Part shown: piece after piece, positions 45,480-53,935 of the stretch
Numbering within the stretch: the first letter of the stretch is position 1
Layout of the letters: every line of letters begins with the position of its first letter
Source of the DNA: Saprospiraceae bacterium
GTDB taxonomy: Bacteria; Bacteroidota; Bacteroidia; Chitinophagales; Saprospiraceae
DNA length: 64,000 nt
Reading direction: 5' to 3'
NCBI GenBank assembly: GCA_016714445.1
Contig: JADJNF010000008.1
Span: 496,001-560,000, forward strand
Program-made: the position numbers and the translations under genes
The notes under the pieces: generated by a model
Database searches by the model: none
What the model was told of the DNA's origin: nothing
The model's input: the letters and a program-made list of their open reading frames with translations, nothing else

Positions 45480-47240
45480 ATGGACTATGTTTTTGAAGAA
45501 ACCAAAAAGGACCTAATTCAAAGCAATTTATTAGTTTTTTCTAAACTCCGAGAAAGCAGTATCGAAGGCATTACAAAATACGTAAAAAGTGTAAAAACAA
45601 AGACATTATTCAATAATAAAAAATGGTTTGATGAACCGCAAAATAATTCTTCAACGCTTGATATAAATGATTTACCTGATATAACTAAAAGTTTAGAAAG
45701 TCTAACTTTTAAAAAAGAAGTTATATCAGAAATTAAAGATTGCTTACGATCTTCTAAAATATCAAGACAGCTAAGAAATAAAATCATAAAATGCTATTAT
45801 TTAACCAACAACGGTTTGACTGACAGGGTGCTTTTTAATTTTTATATAGACTTTATTCCGTTTCTTAAAAGGTTATACTACTTTATTACAGATAACAGAA
45901 AAGAACTAAATAAACTGCAAGAGTATGAAAATATTCTCATTAATTACGTAATTGCTTATGATAGAGCATACAAAAACAGAACATTCAACTCTTATCTTTT
46001 TGAAGACATTCATGAGTATAGCATAGATTATAATGCTTCTCTACAACATTTATTAAGTAATTATAATACATGTGTTCATATTTTAACACGTAGTTATAAT
46101 GAAAGTAAGAAAGATTATTATCGCGAAACGCCTAGGTTTTTAGTAAATATTAATCTTAATAATACTGTTTCTAATCCAGTAAATATCAATTTTCATGTTC
46201 ATGACCTAACTGCGCCAGAATTAGTATTTTGTCTCCTTCACAAAGAAATCATTAATGAATATATAAAGCTAAAAAAAATTATAAACCCTATAGATTTACC
46301 AAAGGAATACAAAGAAGAGTATTCCTTTTTAGATACTAATGACATCTATAATGATTGTCTAAGGGTTATTTTGACTTTTAATTTTGATTTTGAGTTGTAT
46401 AGTTTTTGGTTTTGGTCATTTAATATCCAAAATACTCAACTTTATAATAAGGATGGATTTATGAACGAGGATAATTTTGCCCATGAATTAATTCGATTTA
46501 TAAGTGTTAAGATAATATTTGACTATATGCCTGATATTTCTTGTCCTATTCCTGAATTGTTTATTTATTGGGATAGATATTATAAAAAATTTCATGAAGA
46601 ATTGAAAGAATTTTATGACCCGAAAGTCAAAGATAAACAAGAATATACGATTGCAAATTCGATTCATGACCAAATAATACCTGATTGTAAAATATTTAAT
46701 CCAGAAAACGAATTATTTGACCATATAAGAGAACAATATAGGCGGTGGAAATTTCCAATTCAAACAGGAATTAATGTATTACACAAAGATAGAGCATTGG
46801 CAAGTAGGTTTGAATGGATGTCACATTGTAAAAGTTACTGCGACGAGAATGGGCTTTTTGCTTTGTACAAAGAGATTAAAACTATGGAAGTAAGTAAAAT
46901 AGTTGAGCCAGGAAAGGAAGTTGATATGAATAGACAAAAACATGCAATTCTGCTCGATTCGATGATTTATTGTTTTTTAAAGAAAATGCAAACAGAACAA
47001 AATAGTCAAATTTCCATTTTGCGAAGAAACTTAGTTACTGGAGAACCTTTAGCAACATTCATAAAAGAAATAGAATATGATTCCTTTTATTGCTTAGATC
47101 CGCAAGGCGGACATTTTAGTATTAACGCTGCTAAAAGAGAAAAATATTATGAAATCAGAAACCAAATGATGGACATTGTATGGGATATTTCTTTACAATG
47201 GAAAAAGGATTATATTGAAGAACGAATAAAAAGTGTATAA
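45480..47240 (+). CDS. Island protein, C-terminal part, uncharacterised
   Basis: These 586 residues have no family I can name. The sequence is rich in aromatic and charged residues and predicted mostly helical, with a His-rich central segment (NINFHVHDLTAPELVFCLLHKE, with spacing residues omitted here: NINFHVHDLTAPELV) and a conserved-looking C-terminal part (ASRFEWMSHCKSYCDENGL, RQKHAILLDSMIYCFLKK, DPQGGHFSINAAKREKYYE). No signal peptide or membrane helix is apparent, so a cytosolic role is likely. The reading frame is open 31 codons upstream of its first ATG, joining the preceding ORF by a frameshift. Its stop touches the ATG of the phosphoesterase gene, so the two are translated together. 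Confidence 0.65.
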   Translation: MDYVFEETKKDLIQSNLLVFSKLRESSIEGITKYVKSVKTKTLFNNKKWFDEPQNNSSTLDINDLPDITKSLESLTFKKEVISEIKDCLRSSKISRQLRNKIIKCYYLTNNGLTDRVLFNFYIDFIPFLKRLYYFITDNRKELNKLQEYENILINYVIAYDRAYKNRTFNSYLFEDIHEYSIDYNASLQHLLSNYNTCVHILTRSYNESKKDYYRETPRFLVNINLNNTVSNPVNINFHVHDLTAPELVFCLLHKEIINEYIKLKKIINPIDLPKEYKEEYSFLDTNDIYNDCLRVILTFNFDFELYSFWFWSFNIQNTQLYNKDGFMNEDNFAHELIRFISVKIIFDYMPDISCPIPELFIYWDRYYKKFHEELKEFYDPKVKDKQEYTIANSIHDQIIPDCKIFNPENELFDHIREQYRRWKFPIQTGINVLHKDRALASRFEWMSHCKSYCDENGLFALYKEIKTMEVSKIVEPGKEVDMNRQKHAILLDSMIYCFLKKMQTEQNSQISILRRNLVTGEPLATFIKEIEYDSFYCLDPQGGHFSINAAKREKYYEIRNQMMDIVWDISLQWKKDYIEERIKSV

Positions 47241-49157
47241 ATGAGTAGGACAGTAAAGTTTTTATGGTTATCAGATATTCATTATCTAGGAGACGGTAAA
47301 TATATAGGATATGAATCTATAGCATTTGGTTTTGTCAAAGAGAAAATCGAAGATGCTTTTACTGGATATGAAGGTATCTTATATATACTATTATCAGGAG
47401 ATTTAGCATTCAGCGGTGGAATTGATAAAGATAACAAAAGCATAAACCAGTATAATCAACTGAAAAATCAAATATCAAATTGTTCAGATAAATACAAAAG
47501 TAGAATAAGAGTTTTAGTTTGTCCTGGTAACCATGATGTTTCTTGGGGCAGTTTTAAAGAAATGTATAAAAATACTATGCTTGAAAATTCAGATTGGGCT
47601 GATTCTATTGTAAAAATCTTTGATTTTAAATATGATAAAGAAACTGTAAATGAATCATATCATTTTTCAAAAACTAAATTCTTGTCTCTTTTCTCAGAAT
47701 TTTCTAAATCATTATCATATACAGGGATAAAATCTAGTTTAGTATCTAATGTTGAGCCATCCCAGCTTGATCAAATTCTAAAAAATAATATTTTTGTAAT
47801 AGAAAAAGATGATAATTTAGACATTTCAAATGAATATATTGATACTGCACTTGAAGGTTTTATAATAGATAAGTCTAATCAGGTTATTTTTATCATTGTG
47901 AATACAGCATGGTATTCTATTGGAGAAAGTTTAAATATATTTTTAAATAATTTTAAAGGCATATCTAAATTTGAACAAGAAGAAATTATAAAAATAATCG
48001 AGGCTTCTCAGGAATATGGAAAATCATATACAGGATTTCGCCATTTAGAATCAGCAAAATTAGTTACGGAGATTAAAGAAAAAATAAGAAAATTCGAGCA
48101 TTACACTAAAATATGTATGATGCACCATCCATTAGAGTGGTTGGATTGGAATGAAAAAGAAAGTTATGACAGCGATCACGGAATTAGGGCGATCACGCCT
48201 CTGATTGATATAATTAAAGAATGTGATTTATTATTAACTGGACATGTCCATCCATCAAGAATTTCAAGAAGTGAGCTATTGTTTAATAATGTTAATCATT
48301 TGAGAGGCCCACTTTTCTTATCACATCACACTAAATCCAAAGAAAGGCTTTTCCCTTGTAACGGCTTTGTTTCCATAGAATTAAATGTAACCGAAGATAA
48401 TTATAAAATTACCAAAAACGGAACAGTGCATTATCATAATTTTGAGCATGGCTCTGAAAGTGGCCTTTCTTTAAATAAGCAAGAAGAGAAATTACCATTG
48501 AGGTTGAAGGGTTACAATAAAAATTCCAAAACATCTGTCAATCCCGAGGAAACTGAACCAAAAATTGAGCCCTTAACTTATAATGACGTCTATTATGATA
48601 TAACAACTAAGGATCTTAAAAAGGAATTTTTAAGTAATTTTTTAGGCGAAAGTATAAGTGAAATTGAAGCTTTAGGTACAAAAAGTATTTCTGTCTTTAA
48701 TTATAATCAACACGTTTTTATATTTCAAAGAAACAATTCTTGGTTAAATGAGATTGACTTATTTAACATTTTTAGAATAGTTGAAAATGTAGAAACTATA
48801 AGACTTTTGAAAGCAGGGCATTTTATCGCAAATGAAGATAAGTCTTTAGATTACAACCATTTAGATTTTAATACTGCAAACAAAGCTTTATTAAAATATA
48901 GTGATTCTAAATTAAATGAATTAAGAACTTCTTTTTTCAATATTTTAGACCAATACATATCAGAATCTTACAATTCTTCAACATCAGAAGAAAAAGTAGA
49001 AACTGTTAGTACAAATGAATTTGAAAATTATCTTAACAGATTATCTGACCCAAAAGAAATAATAAAAGTTTTTAAAGCAGCTTCATCTACTTCATTTTCC
49101 AACCATGTAATTGGGTCAGAACATTTTATTGAAGTACTGGTTTCAAAAACGTTTTAG
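47241..49157 (+). CDS. Calcineurin-like phosphoesterase with long C-terminal extension (island)
   Basis: The 638-aa protein starts one base after the preceding stop. The first ~400 residues form a metallophosphoesterase with all metal motifs: Asp12/His14 (SDIHYLG), Gly53-Asp54 (SGDLAFSGG), Gly96-Asp99 (GNHD), His295-His296 (MMHHPLEW) and His335/His337 (GHVH). An insertion of ~100 residues sits between GNHD and the HHP motif. The C-terminal ~240 residues are not recognised and look helical. Phosphoesterases of this kind with C-terminal extensions occur in prokaryotic conflict systems, where a nucleic acid or nucleotide substrate is supposed. There is no signal peptide. Its 3' end overlaps the convergent gene by 32 bp. 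Confidence 0.8.
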   Translation: MSRTVKFLWLSDIHYLGDGKYIGYESIAFGFVKEKIEDAFTGYEGILYILLSGDLAFSGGIDKDNKSINQYNQLKNQISNCSDKYKSRIRVLVCPGNHDVSWGSFKEMYKNTMLENSDWADSIVKIFDFKYDKETVNESYHFSKTKFLSLFSEFSKSLSYTGIKSSLVSNVEPSQLDQILKNNIFVIEKDDNLDISNEYIDTALEGFIIDKSNQVIFIIVNTAWYSIGESLNIFLNNFKGISKFEQEEIIKIIEASQEYGKSYTGFRHLESAKLVTEIKEKIRKFEHYTKICMMHHPLEWLDWNEKESYDSDHGIRAITPLIDIIKECDLLLTGHVHPSRISRSELLFNNVNHLRGPLFLSHHTKSKERLFPCNGFVSIELNVTEDNYKITKNGTVHYHNFEHGSESGLSLNKQEEKLPLRLKGYNKNSKTSVNPEETEPKIEPLTYNDVYYDITTKDLKKEFLSNFLGESISEIEALGTKSISVFNYNQHVFIFQRNNSWLNEIDLFNIFRIVENVETIRLLKAGHFIANEDKSLDYNHLDFNTANKALLKYSDSKLNELRTSFFNILDQYISESYNSSTSEEKVETVSTNEFENYLNRLSDPKEIIKVFKAASSTSFSNHVIGSEHFIEVLVSKTF

Positions 49158-49494
49158 ATCCAAAAACAAACTCAAGACCTAATCCTGTAAGAGGTTTTAC
49201 GTCCAATTTATTATGTCCTGTTTCTGCAAATGCTTTTTCTGAATAGTAATCAATTTTTTCTGGATAAAGGTATTTCTTAATTAGACCCATTTTATAATAC
49301 GTATTAACTTTGCTCATATTGATATTAAGAATATCAAGCTCTTCTGAACTTAAATTATCAAGTATGAAATCCGAATTGTCTAAAAATGCAATATCTTTGA
49401 AAATATATTTATATTGATTAACCAACACTCTTATGTCTGTAGCCGTAAGTTCTTTTCCTACAAAAGCACTTGTTAATTCTTGTTTAGTTGCCAT
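49126..49494 (-). CDS. Small uncharacterised island protein, convergent
   Basis: This 122-aa protein, with ATG at 49494, has a helical N-terminus (MATKQELTSAFVGKELTATD) and regular amphipathic helices (SSEELDILNINMSKVNTYYKMG); no family was recognised. It is on the opposite strand and overlaps the last 32 bp of the phosphoesterase gene. A 17-bp palindrome lies 40 bp upstream of its start. It might be a regulator or immunity/antitoxin partner of the operon, or an unrelated passenger. Confidence 0.55.
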   Translation of the reverse strand: MATKQELTSAFVGKELTATDIRVLVNQYKYIFKDIAFLDNSDFILDNLSSEELDILNINMSKVNTYYKMGLIKKYLYPEKIDYYSEKAFAETGHNKLDVKPLTGLGLEFVFGSKTFLKPVLQ

Positions 49495-49533
49495 AATATA
49501 TCTTTTTATGTAGCGGACACTGTTGAATAAATC

Positions 49534-49550
49534 AACCTAAACTTTAGGTT
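49534..49550. promoter_or_regulatory. 17-bp palindrome upstream of the 122-aa gene
   Basis: AACCTAAA-C-TTTAGGTT is a perfect inverted repeat with a one-base centre at 49542. Its placement 40 bp ahead of the start codon suits an operator for a dimeric regulator. Confidence 0.5.
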
Positions 49551-49826
49551 TAGTTGTCATACGATTATTGTGATTGATTAATTTTACTTTTATATATTAT
49601 AATTTATATAAATATTTATATACAAATTTAGTACAAAAGTACTTTATTAATACTATAATTGTTATTATTATTATTATTATTTGACATAATTATTATTATT
49701 ATATTTAATTATAACCATTTTAATTACTTATTTAACATCAATTTGAGTTTAAAAGGTTCTAAGAAAGCTATTTTTACATAAAATTAACTTATTATAAAAT
49801 ATTATATTGTTGCTCATACTAATTTT
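49551..49826. other. AT-rich gap between island and A2M gene
   Basis: No gene is visible. The stretch is extremely AT-rich and includes the TTA microsatellite at 49661-49703; its right edge is the A2M stop codon. Confidence 0.5.
49661..49703. repeat. TTA/TAA microsatellite
   Basis: Two runs of the trinucleotide TTA (about seven and five units) are separated by GACATAA-like bases. Such runs slip easily; the tract marks the right border zone of the island. Confidence 0.8.
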
Positions 49827-52610
49827 TTACTTCCCAACACTCACTCTCTTAGTATCAGTTCTGGCATATACTGTACCTTTGTACATATGCTCACAACTCA
49901 CAGCCGGCATATAAAAATCTCCGGTAAAAGCGGCTTTTGCTTTAAAAGAATAGGACTCATTGCCACCGGCACGCAAATTTAAAAATGTGTAAACCCTGTC
50001 ATCTTTGAAATCCTGATATACAAAATTATTTTTACTTTTATTGCTCTCTGTTTCATAAAGGCGTGGATTTATAAGTTCCCACCCTGCAGGCATTTTGAGA
50101 TTGAGCGCAAGGTCACTGACTTCAAGTGCGGACGGATTGTTTACCGAGATATTGATGATGATGTCATCACCCAATCTGATCCCGGCAATACCTGCTTGTT
50201 TTTTGGTAGCATTATAATAATCTACTTTAATGCCAAGGTTGGAAGAAGCGGCATCCTTTGCCAGGCTGTTATCAATATATCTGTCTGTCTGATATACAAA
50301 AAGTTTACCTTTCCCTTTGTTTTGGATGGTGACAGGTTTGTCAAAAGACGATTTTTCTATTCTGATCAAACGTGGCTCATATGCCGAATGCTGATAAGTT
50401 TTTACTGCACCTGAAAGACCTGATACGGAATAATCAACTTTGCCGGTGATCTGAAGTGACTTTCCAAAATATTTATAGGCAGCTATGAAAGCAAATCCTT
50501 TGGTCTGTGTACTTGCCCATGACATGCTGTTGAGCGTTTCTACCATCTGATCGTAATAGTTTTCCAGCTTATTTTTGTCCGTTTCTATATAACTAAGGAC
50601 CTCTACTATGATCGCCCAGTCTCTGCCTTTATCACCAAAACTTTCATAACTTCTGTTTTCATTGTAGTTTTTCTGGAGACTTTCTGCTTTAGACACAAAT
50701 TCTTTGGCTTTGGAATCATAACCACTCAGCTGAAAACTACCCGCAATAAGCCACCATGTCAAAGGATTCATGGATTTGCTGGAAGTAACAAATCGGTTCA
50801 TAGCTGATTTAGCCGGTTTGCCCCCTTTGGCAAGAACAAAAAGCCGGAATGCCTGAGCCAAAGATTCACTTTCGTACACATAGTCATTGGTTACTTCAGC
50901 AACGGCCCAATTATTGGCAGTAGTTACATGTGCATTCAACCATCGATCAAGCATATCTGATTTGCCGGGAAGATAGTTGAGCCGCTTCATTTCTATCATA
51001 AAATTACCTGCATATATGTCTGACCAGGCATGGTAATACGTACCATCCCAATAATTGAACTTGCCGGATGATTGTTGGAATCTTGAAATTTTATTGACAG
51101 ATGCCTGTAGATTTTCCATACGAATCCTGTTTTCACTAGGGTCCAGTTGTATGATTTTGTCCAGATAAAGCTGACTGAAACCGGCCGATGTGGTCTGTTC
51201 CAGACATCCATAAGGAAAATCTATTAAATCTTCAGCGTATTGAGTAAAATTAGGTACTTTCAGCCCACTCACCATAATTTTTGAAGTAAACACTTCTCTG
51301 TAGCCTTTGGGTTTGATGGTATAACTAAGTTTTGCACCTGGCTCAATGATGTTTTTGCTGATGGAAGATTCAAATGAATTCGGATAATTTATCAGGATAT
51401 CTGTGACTTCTTTCATGTTTTTTCCACCTCCACTGATCCCCATTTCAACATTTAGTTTTCCGGGCTTATTCAGTACCTCAATATCGTAGGTATGGGCCAA
51501 TTGATTTTTACCATTAAATGTCAAAGCTTTGGTAGCTGAAAAACCTTTCACCAATCCGGCATCTGCTTTTGCGGTAAGGCTTGCCGAGTTGATAGAAGCA
51601 TCATCCCGCAGGATAGTCACGGGCAATTGAAGTTTGTCTGTCACATTGAGTGTACGAGGAAACTGGGTTTGTACCATCAAAGGATTTTTGACAGGAATAA
51701 ATTTTTCCAGTTTTCCAAAATTACTTGTATTGCAGGCAACTATCATCAATCTTACTTTGCCTATATAATTCGGTATGGAAATCGTGTGGGTATTTTTGCC
51801 TCCTTTGGATAATTTAAACGATCCCTGATGTATAGACACCGGTTTGAATCGATTGATTTCTGCAATGGCATCCGGATTGTATGCATCATCACCCCCAATA
51901 GATATAATTCCCGCAAATTTGCCTTTGAAGTAACTGATCAGATATTGATAAATATCCCATGTTTTTACCAGTAACGGAAACTTTCCATTAAAATGTTTGG
52001 CCGGATCCGGAGTGGCAAAACCCGTCAGATTGAGCAATCCTTCGTCTACAACAGCCAGCGTATACTCCATGGGTCTTCCTTCACTTTCGGATACAGTAAA
52101 TGTATAGGACTTATTGGATTCCAACTTATCCGGAATGGACGCCAAAGGTTTAAGATGACTGGATGTCCCATCCATTTTAACATGTCTTATACCATACATT
52201 CTCAAAGGAAGATCGTTGTCTTCCTGTTTGTATTTTTGCATGATGGTGACGTGAATATATACATTGGGTGACCAGTTTTCGTTGGATGGAAGCGAAACTA
52301 CATTATTGGAGGCAGTCATGTTGAACCATTTCTGTTCAATCACGCGGTTTCCTCTTTCAATACTGATTAATGCTTTTGCTCCATCGATGTCAGGGAGCAT
52401 TACCTTGACCGGTTCTCCTGTTTTATATGCGTCTTTATCTGTTTTAAATTCTACAATGTACGGCTGTGATCCCGGAATGCTCTCGACGCCATCATAGACT
52501 GTAAAATATACCTGGGTCATATGTCCTGACGCATCATCCGTCATCGTCAGCTTATAAGCTCCCTTACCGAGTTTACCTTTTGTAAAGGTAATTTTGCCTT
52601 TTCCTGTCAT
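49827..52610 (-). CDS. Alpha-2-macroglobulin (YfhM-type), C-terminal fragment with thioester site
   Basis: This is the third and largest piece of an A2M gene (whole gene 49827-55349, ~1840 codons). It holds the A2M core including the thioester motif PYGCLEQTTS, Cys codon at 51204-51206, the following alpha/alpha-toroid repeats and the C-terminal receptor-like domain. The frame is open upstream of the listed start up to about 52740 (KNTVSYVLRQHIESWWVDKY), so 52610 is not a true start; one missing base near 52734-52747 (next to an A5 run) separates it from the preceding piece. Bacterial A2M traps foreign proteases in the periplasm and works with PBP1C. Confidence 0.85.
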   Translation of the reverse strand: MTGKGKITFTKGKLGKGAYKLTMTDDASGHMTQVYFTVYDGVESIPGSQPYIVEFKTDKDAYKTGEPVKVMLPDIDGAKALISIERGNRVIEQKWFNMTASNNVVSLPSNENWSPNVYIHVTIMQKYKQEDNDLPLRMYGIRHVKMDGTSSHLKPLASIPDKLESNKSYTFTVSESEGRPMEYTLAVVDEGLLNLTGFATPDPAKHFNGKFPLLVKTWDIYQYLISYFKGKFAGIISIGGDDAYNPDAIAEINRFKPVSIHQGSFKLSKGGKNTHTISIPNYIGKVRLMIVACNTSNFGKLEKFIPVKNPLMVQTQFPRTLNVTDKLQLPVTILRDDASINSASLTAKADAGLVKGFSATKALTFNGKNQLAHTYDIEVLNKPGKLNVEMGISGGGKNMKEVTDILINYPNSFESSISKNIIEPGAKLSYTIKPKGYREVFTSKIMVSGLKVPNFTQYAEDLIDFPYGCLEQTTSAGFSQLYLDKIIQLDPSENRIRMENLQASVNKISRFQQSSGKFNYWDGTYYHAWSDIYAGNFMIEMKRLNYLPGKSDMLDRWLNAHVTTANNWAVAEVTNDYVYESESLAQAFRLFVLAKGGKPAKSAMNRFVTSSKSMNPLTWWLIAGSFQLSGYDSKAKEFVSKAESLQKNYNENRSYESFGDKGRDWAIIVEVLSYIETDKNKLENYYDQMVETLNSMSWASTQTKGFAFIAAYKYFGKSLQITGKVDYSVSGLSGAVKTYQHSAYEPRLIRIEKSSFDKPVTIQNKGKGKLFVYQTDRYIDNSLAKDAASSNLGIKVDYYNATKKQAGIAGIRLGDDIIINISVNNPSALEVSDLALNLKMPAGWELINPRLYETESNKSKNNFVYQDFKDDRVYTFLNLRAGGNESYSFKAKAAFTGDFYMPAVSCEHMYKGTVYARTDTKRVSVGK

Positions 52611-52702
52611 ACTCAGACTGCCATTATCGACGTCTTTCCAATAGTCTGCATTGACAAAATTTCCGGAAGAACGAAGCCTGTATTTATCTACCCACCAGGA
52701 TT

Positions 52703-53935
52703 CTATGTGTTGTCTGAGTACATAAGAAACAGTATTCTTTTTGAACTGATTTTACCTTTGCTGGACAAATTAACAACAGATACATCTACGTTTTCAGCAA
52801 AAGTGTGGTTACCATTCCATCCTGATCCTTCTTTGCGGAAAGCACCAATATAGCTTTCAAATGGTGAAACTGTTACCGTTTTTCCTTCTTTATTGGTACC
52901 GCCACCAGGGAGAATAGTTTCAGTTTCAATGGATACATTGATCGGTGTATTAAAATATTTTAACTCCTGATTTCCATTAAAAGATCCGAACCCTTTAGCA
53001 TTGGTTAATACATCCATGACATCAAAATTATTATCTGAAGATGGTAGATCATACACATCAAAATAATAATCTTTAAAATCAGAAAATGGTACGCTTATTT
53101 TTCTTGCTCTTCCTGCTGCCTTAATTTTTGCATTTCCTACTTCAAATCCGGTCAGGTATTTTGCCTGAACTGAGCCGGATATTTTGTCACTGTATATGGT
53201 ATTGTCCACCATATTTTCAAATGTATATATAACTTCGGCTGTATTGGGTTTGATGGTTTCAATTCTTATATTTTTCCGGATAGATTTTGGTCCCACCTGA
53301 AACATACATCGGTAAAGTCCTGTTTTTGCATTGGAAGCCGTGACCATTTTAAAGCTGTAAATCTGTTTATTTTCCAGATCTATCTGTTGAATTTGCTCAT
53401 CAACAATCATATTATCTACATTATAAAAAGACATGACTAGAGGCATACCTTTCGGCAGATCTGAGTCTGCTTTATTGATCATCAGATCGACGTAAATACT
53501 ATCACCTGGCCTCCAGATATCCCTATCTGCATAAGCAAAAAATTCCGTGTCAGTTTCTGAACGTTCTCCGGAAATATCAAAATCAGTGAGTGAATTGCTT
53601 TGATTAGGGTCAAGTGCCAGATATGTGACCTGCTTTCCTTTTTCTATTTTTATTACTGCCGCATCGTCTCTGATATTTTCAAATTTTGCAAAACCATCCC
53701 CTGAAGTACGCATACTTGATATCTTTTCAGCCTGAAGATTATACAATGTCACTTCAGCATCAGACACCAAGCTCAGATCTAAAAGTTTGCTTAGAGCTAT
53801 ATGATACGTTTTACCTGCCTTTTTGGCAATAACTGAATAGTCTGAACAAATAAACAACTTGTGAACCGGTTGCTTATTGACATAATACGCCAGTTTGCAC
53901 GGATCATTATTTTCTTCCCAATGATAATCCCTCAT
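52703..53935 (-). CDS. Alpha-2-macroglobulin, middle fragment
   Basis: Residues of this 410-codon piece correspond to the MG1-MG3-like macroglobulin domains (KLFICSDYSVIAKKAGKTYHIALSKLLDL in part: FICSDYSVIAKK, then FAYADRDIWRPGDSIYVDLM). It is joined to the upstream fragment at 53927-53935, where GAGGGATT shifts frame, and to the downstream fragment near 52740. Its own ATG is therefore internal, and its last residues (KRILFLMYSDNT) are out-of-frame sequence. Confidence 0.8.
   Translation of the reverse strand: MRDYHWEENNDPCKLAYYVNKQPVHKLFICSDYSVIAKKAGKTYHIALSKLLDLSLVSDAEVTLYNLQAEKISSMRTSGDGFAKFENIRDDAAVIKIEKGKQVTYLALDPNQSNSLTDFDISGERSETDTEFFAYADRDIWRPGDSIYVDLMINKADSDLPKGMPLVMSFYNVDNMIVDEQIQQIDLENKQIYSFKMVTASNAKTGLYRCMFQVGPKSIRKNIRIETIKPNTAEVIYTFENMVDNTIYSDKISGSVQAKYLTGFEVGNAKIKAAGRARKISVPFSDFKDYYFDVYDLPSSDNNFDVMDVLTNAKGFGSFNGNQELKYFNTPINVSIETETILPGGGTNKEGKTVTVSPFESYIGAFRKEGSGWNGNHTFAENVDVSVVNLSSKGKISSKRILFLMYSDNT

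Noticed and set aside
49661..49703. CRISPR-like or origin-type repeats
   Set aside because: It is a simple TTA microsatellite with no spacers, DnaA-box array or unwinding cluster.
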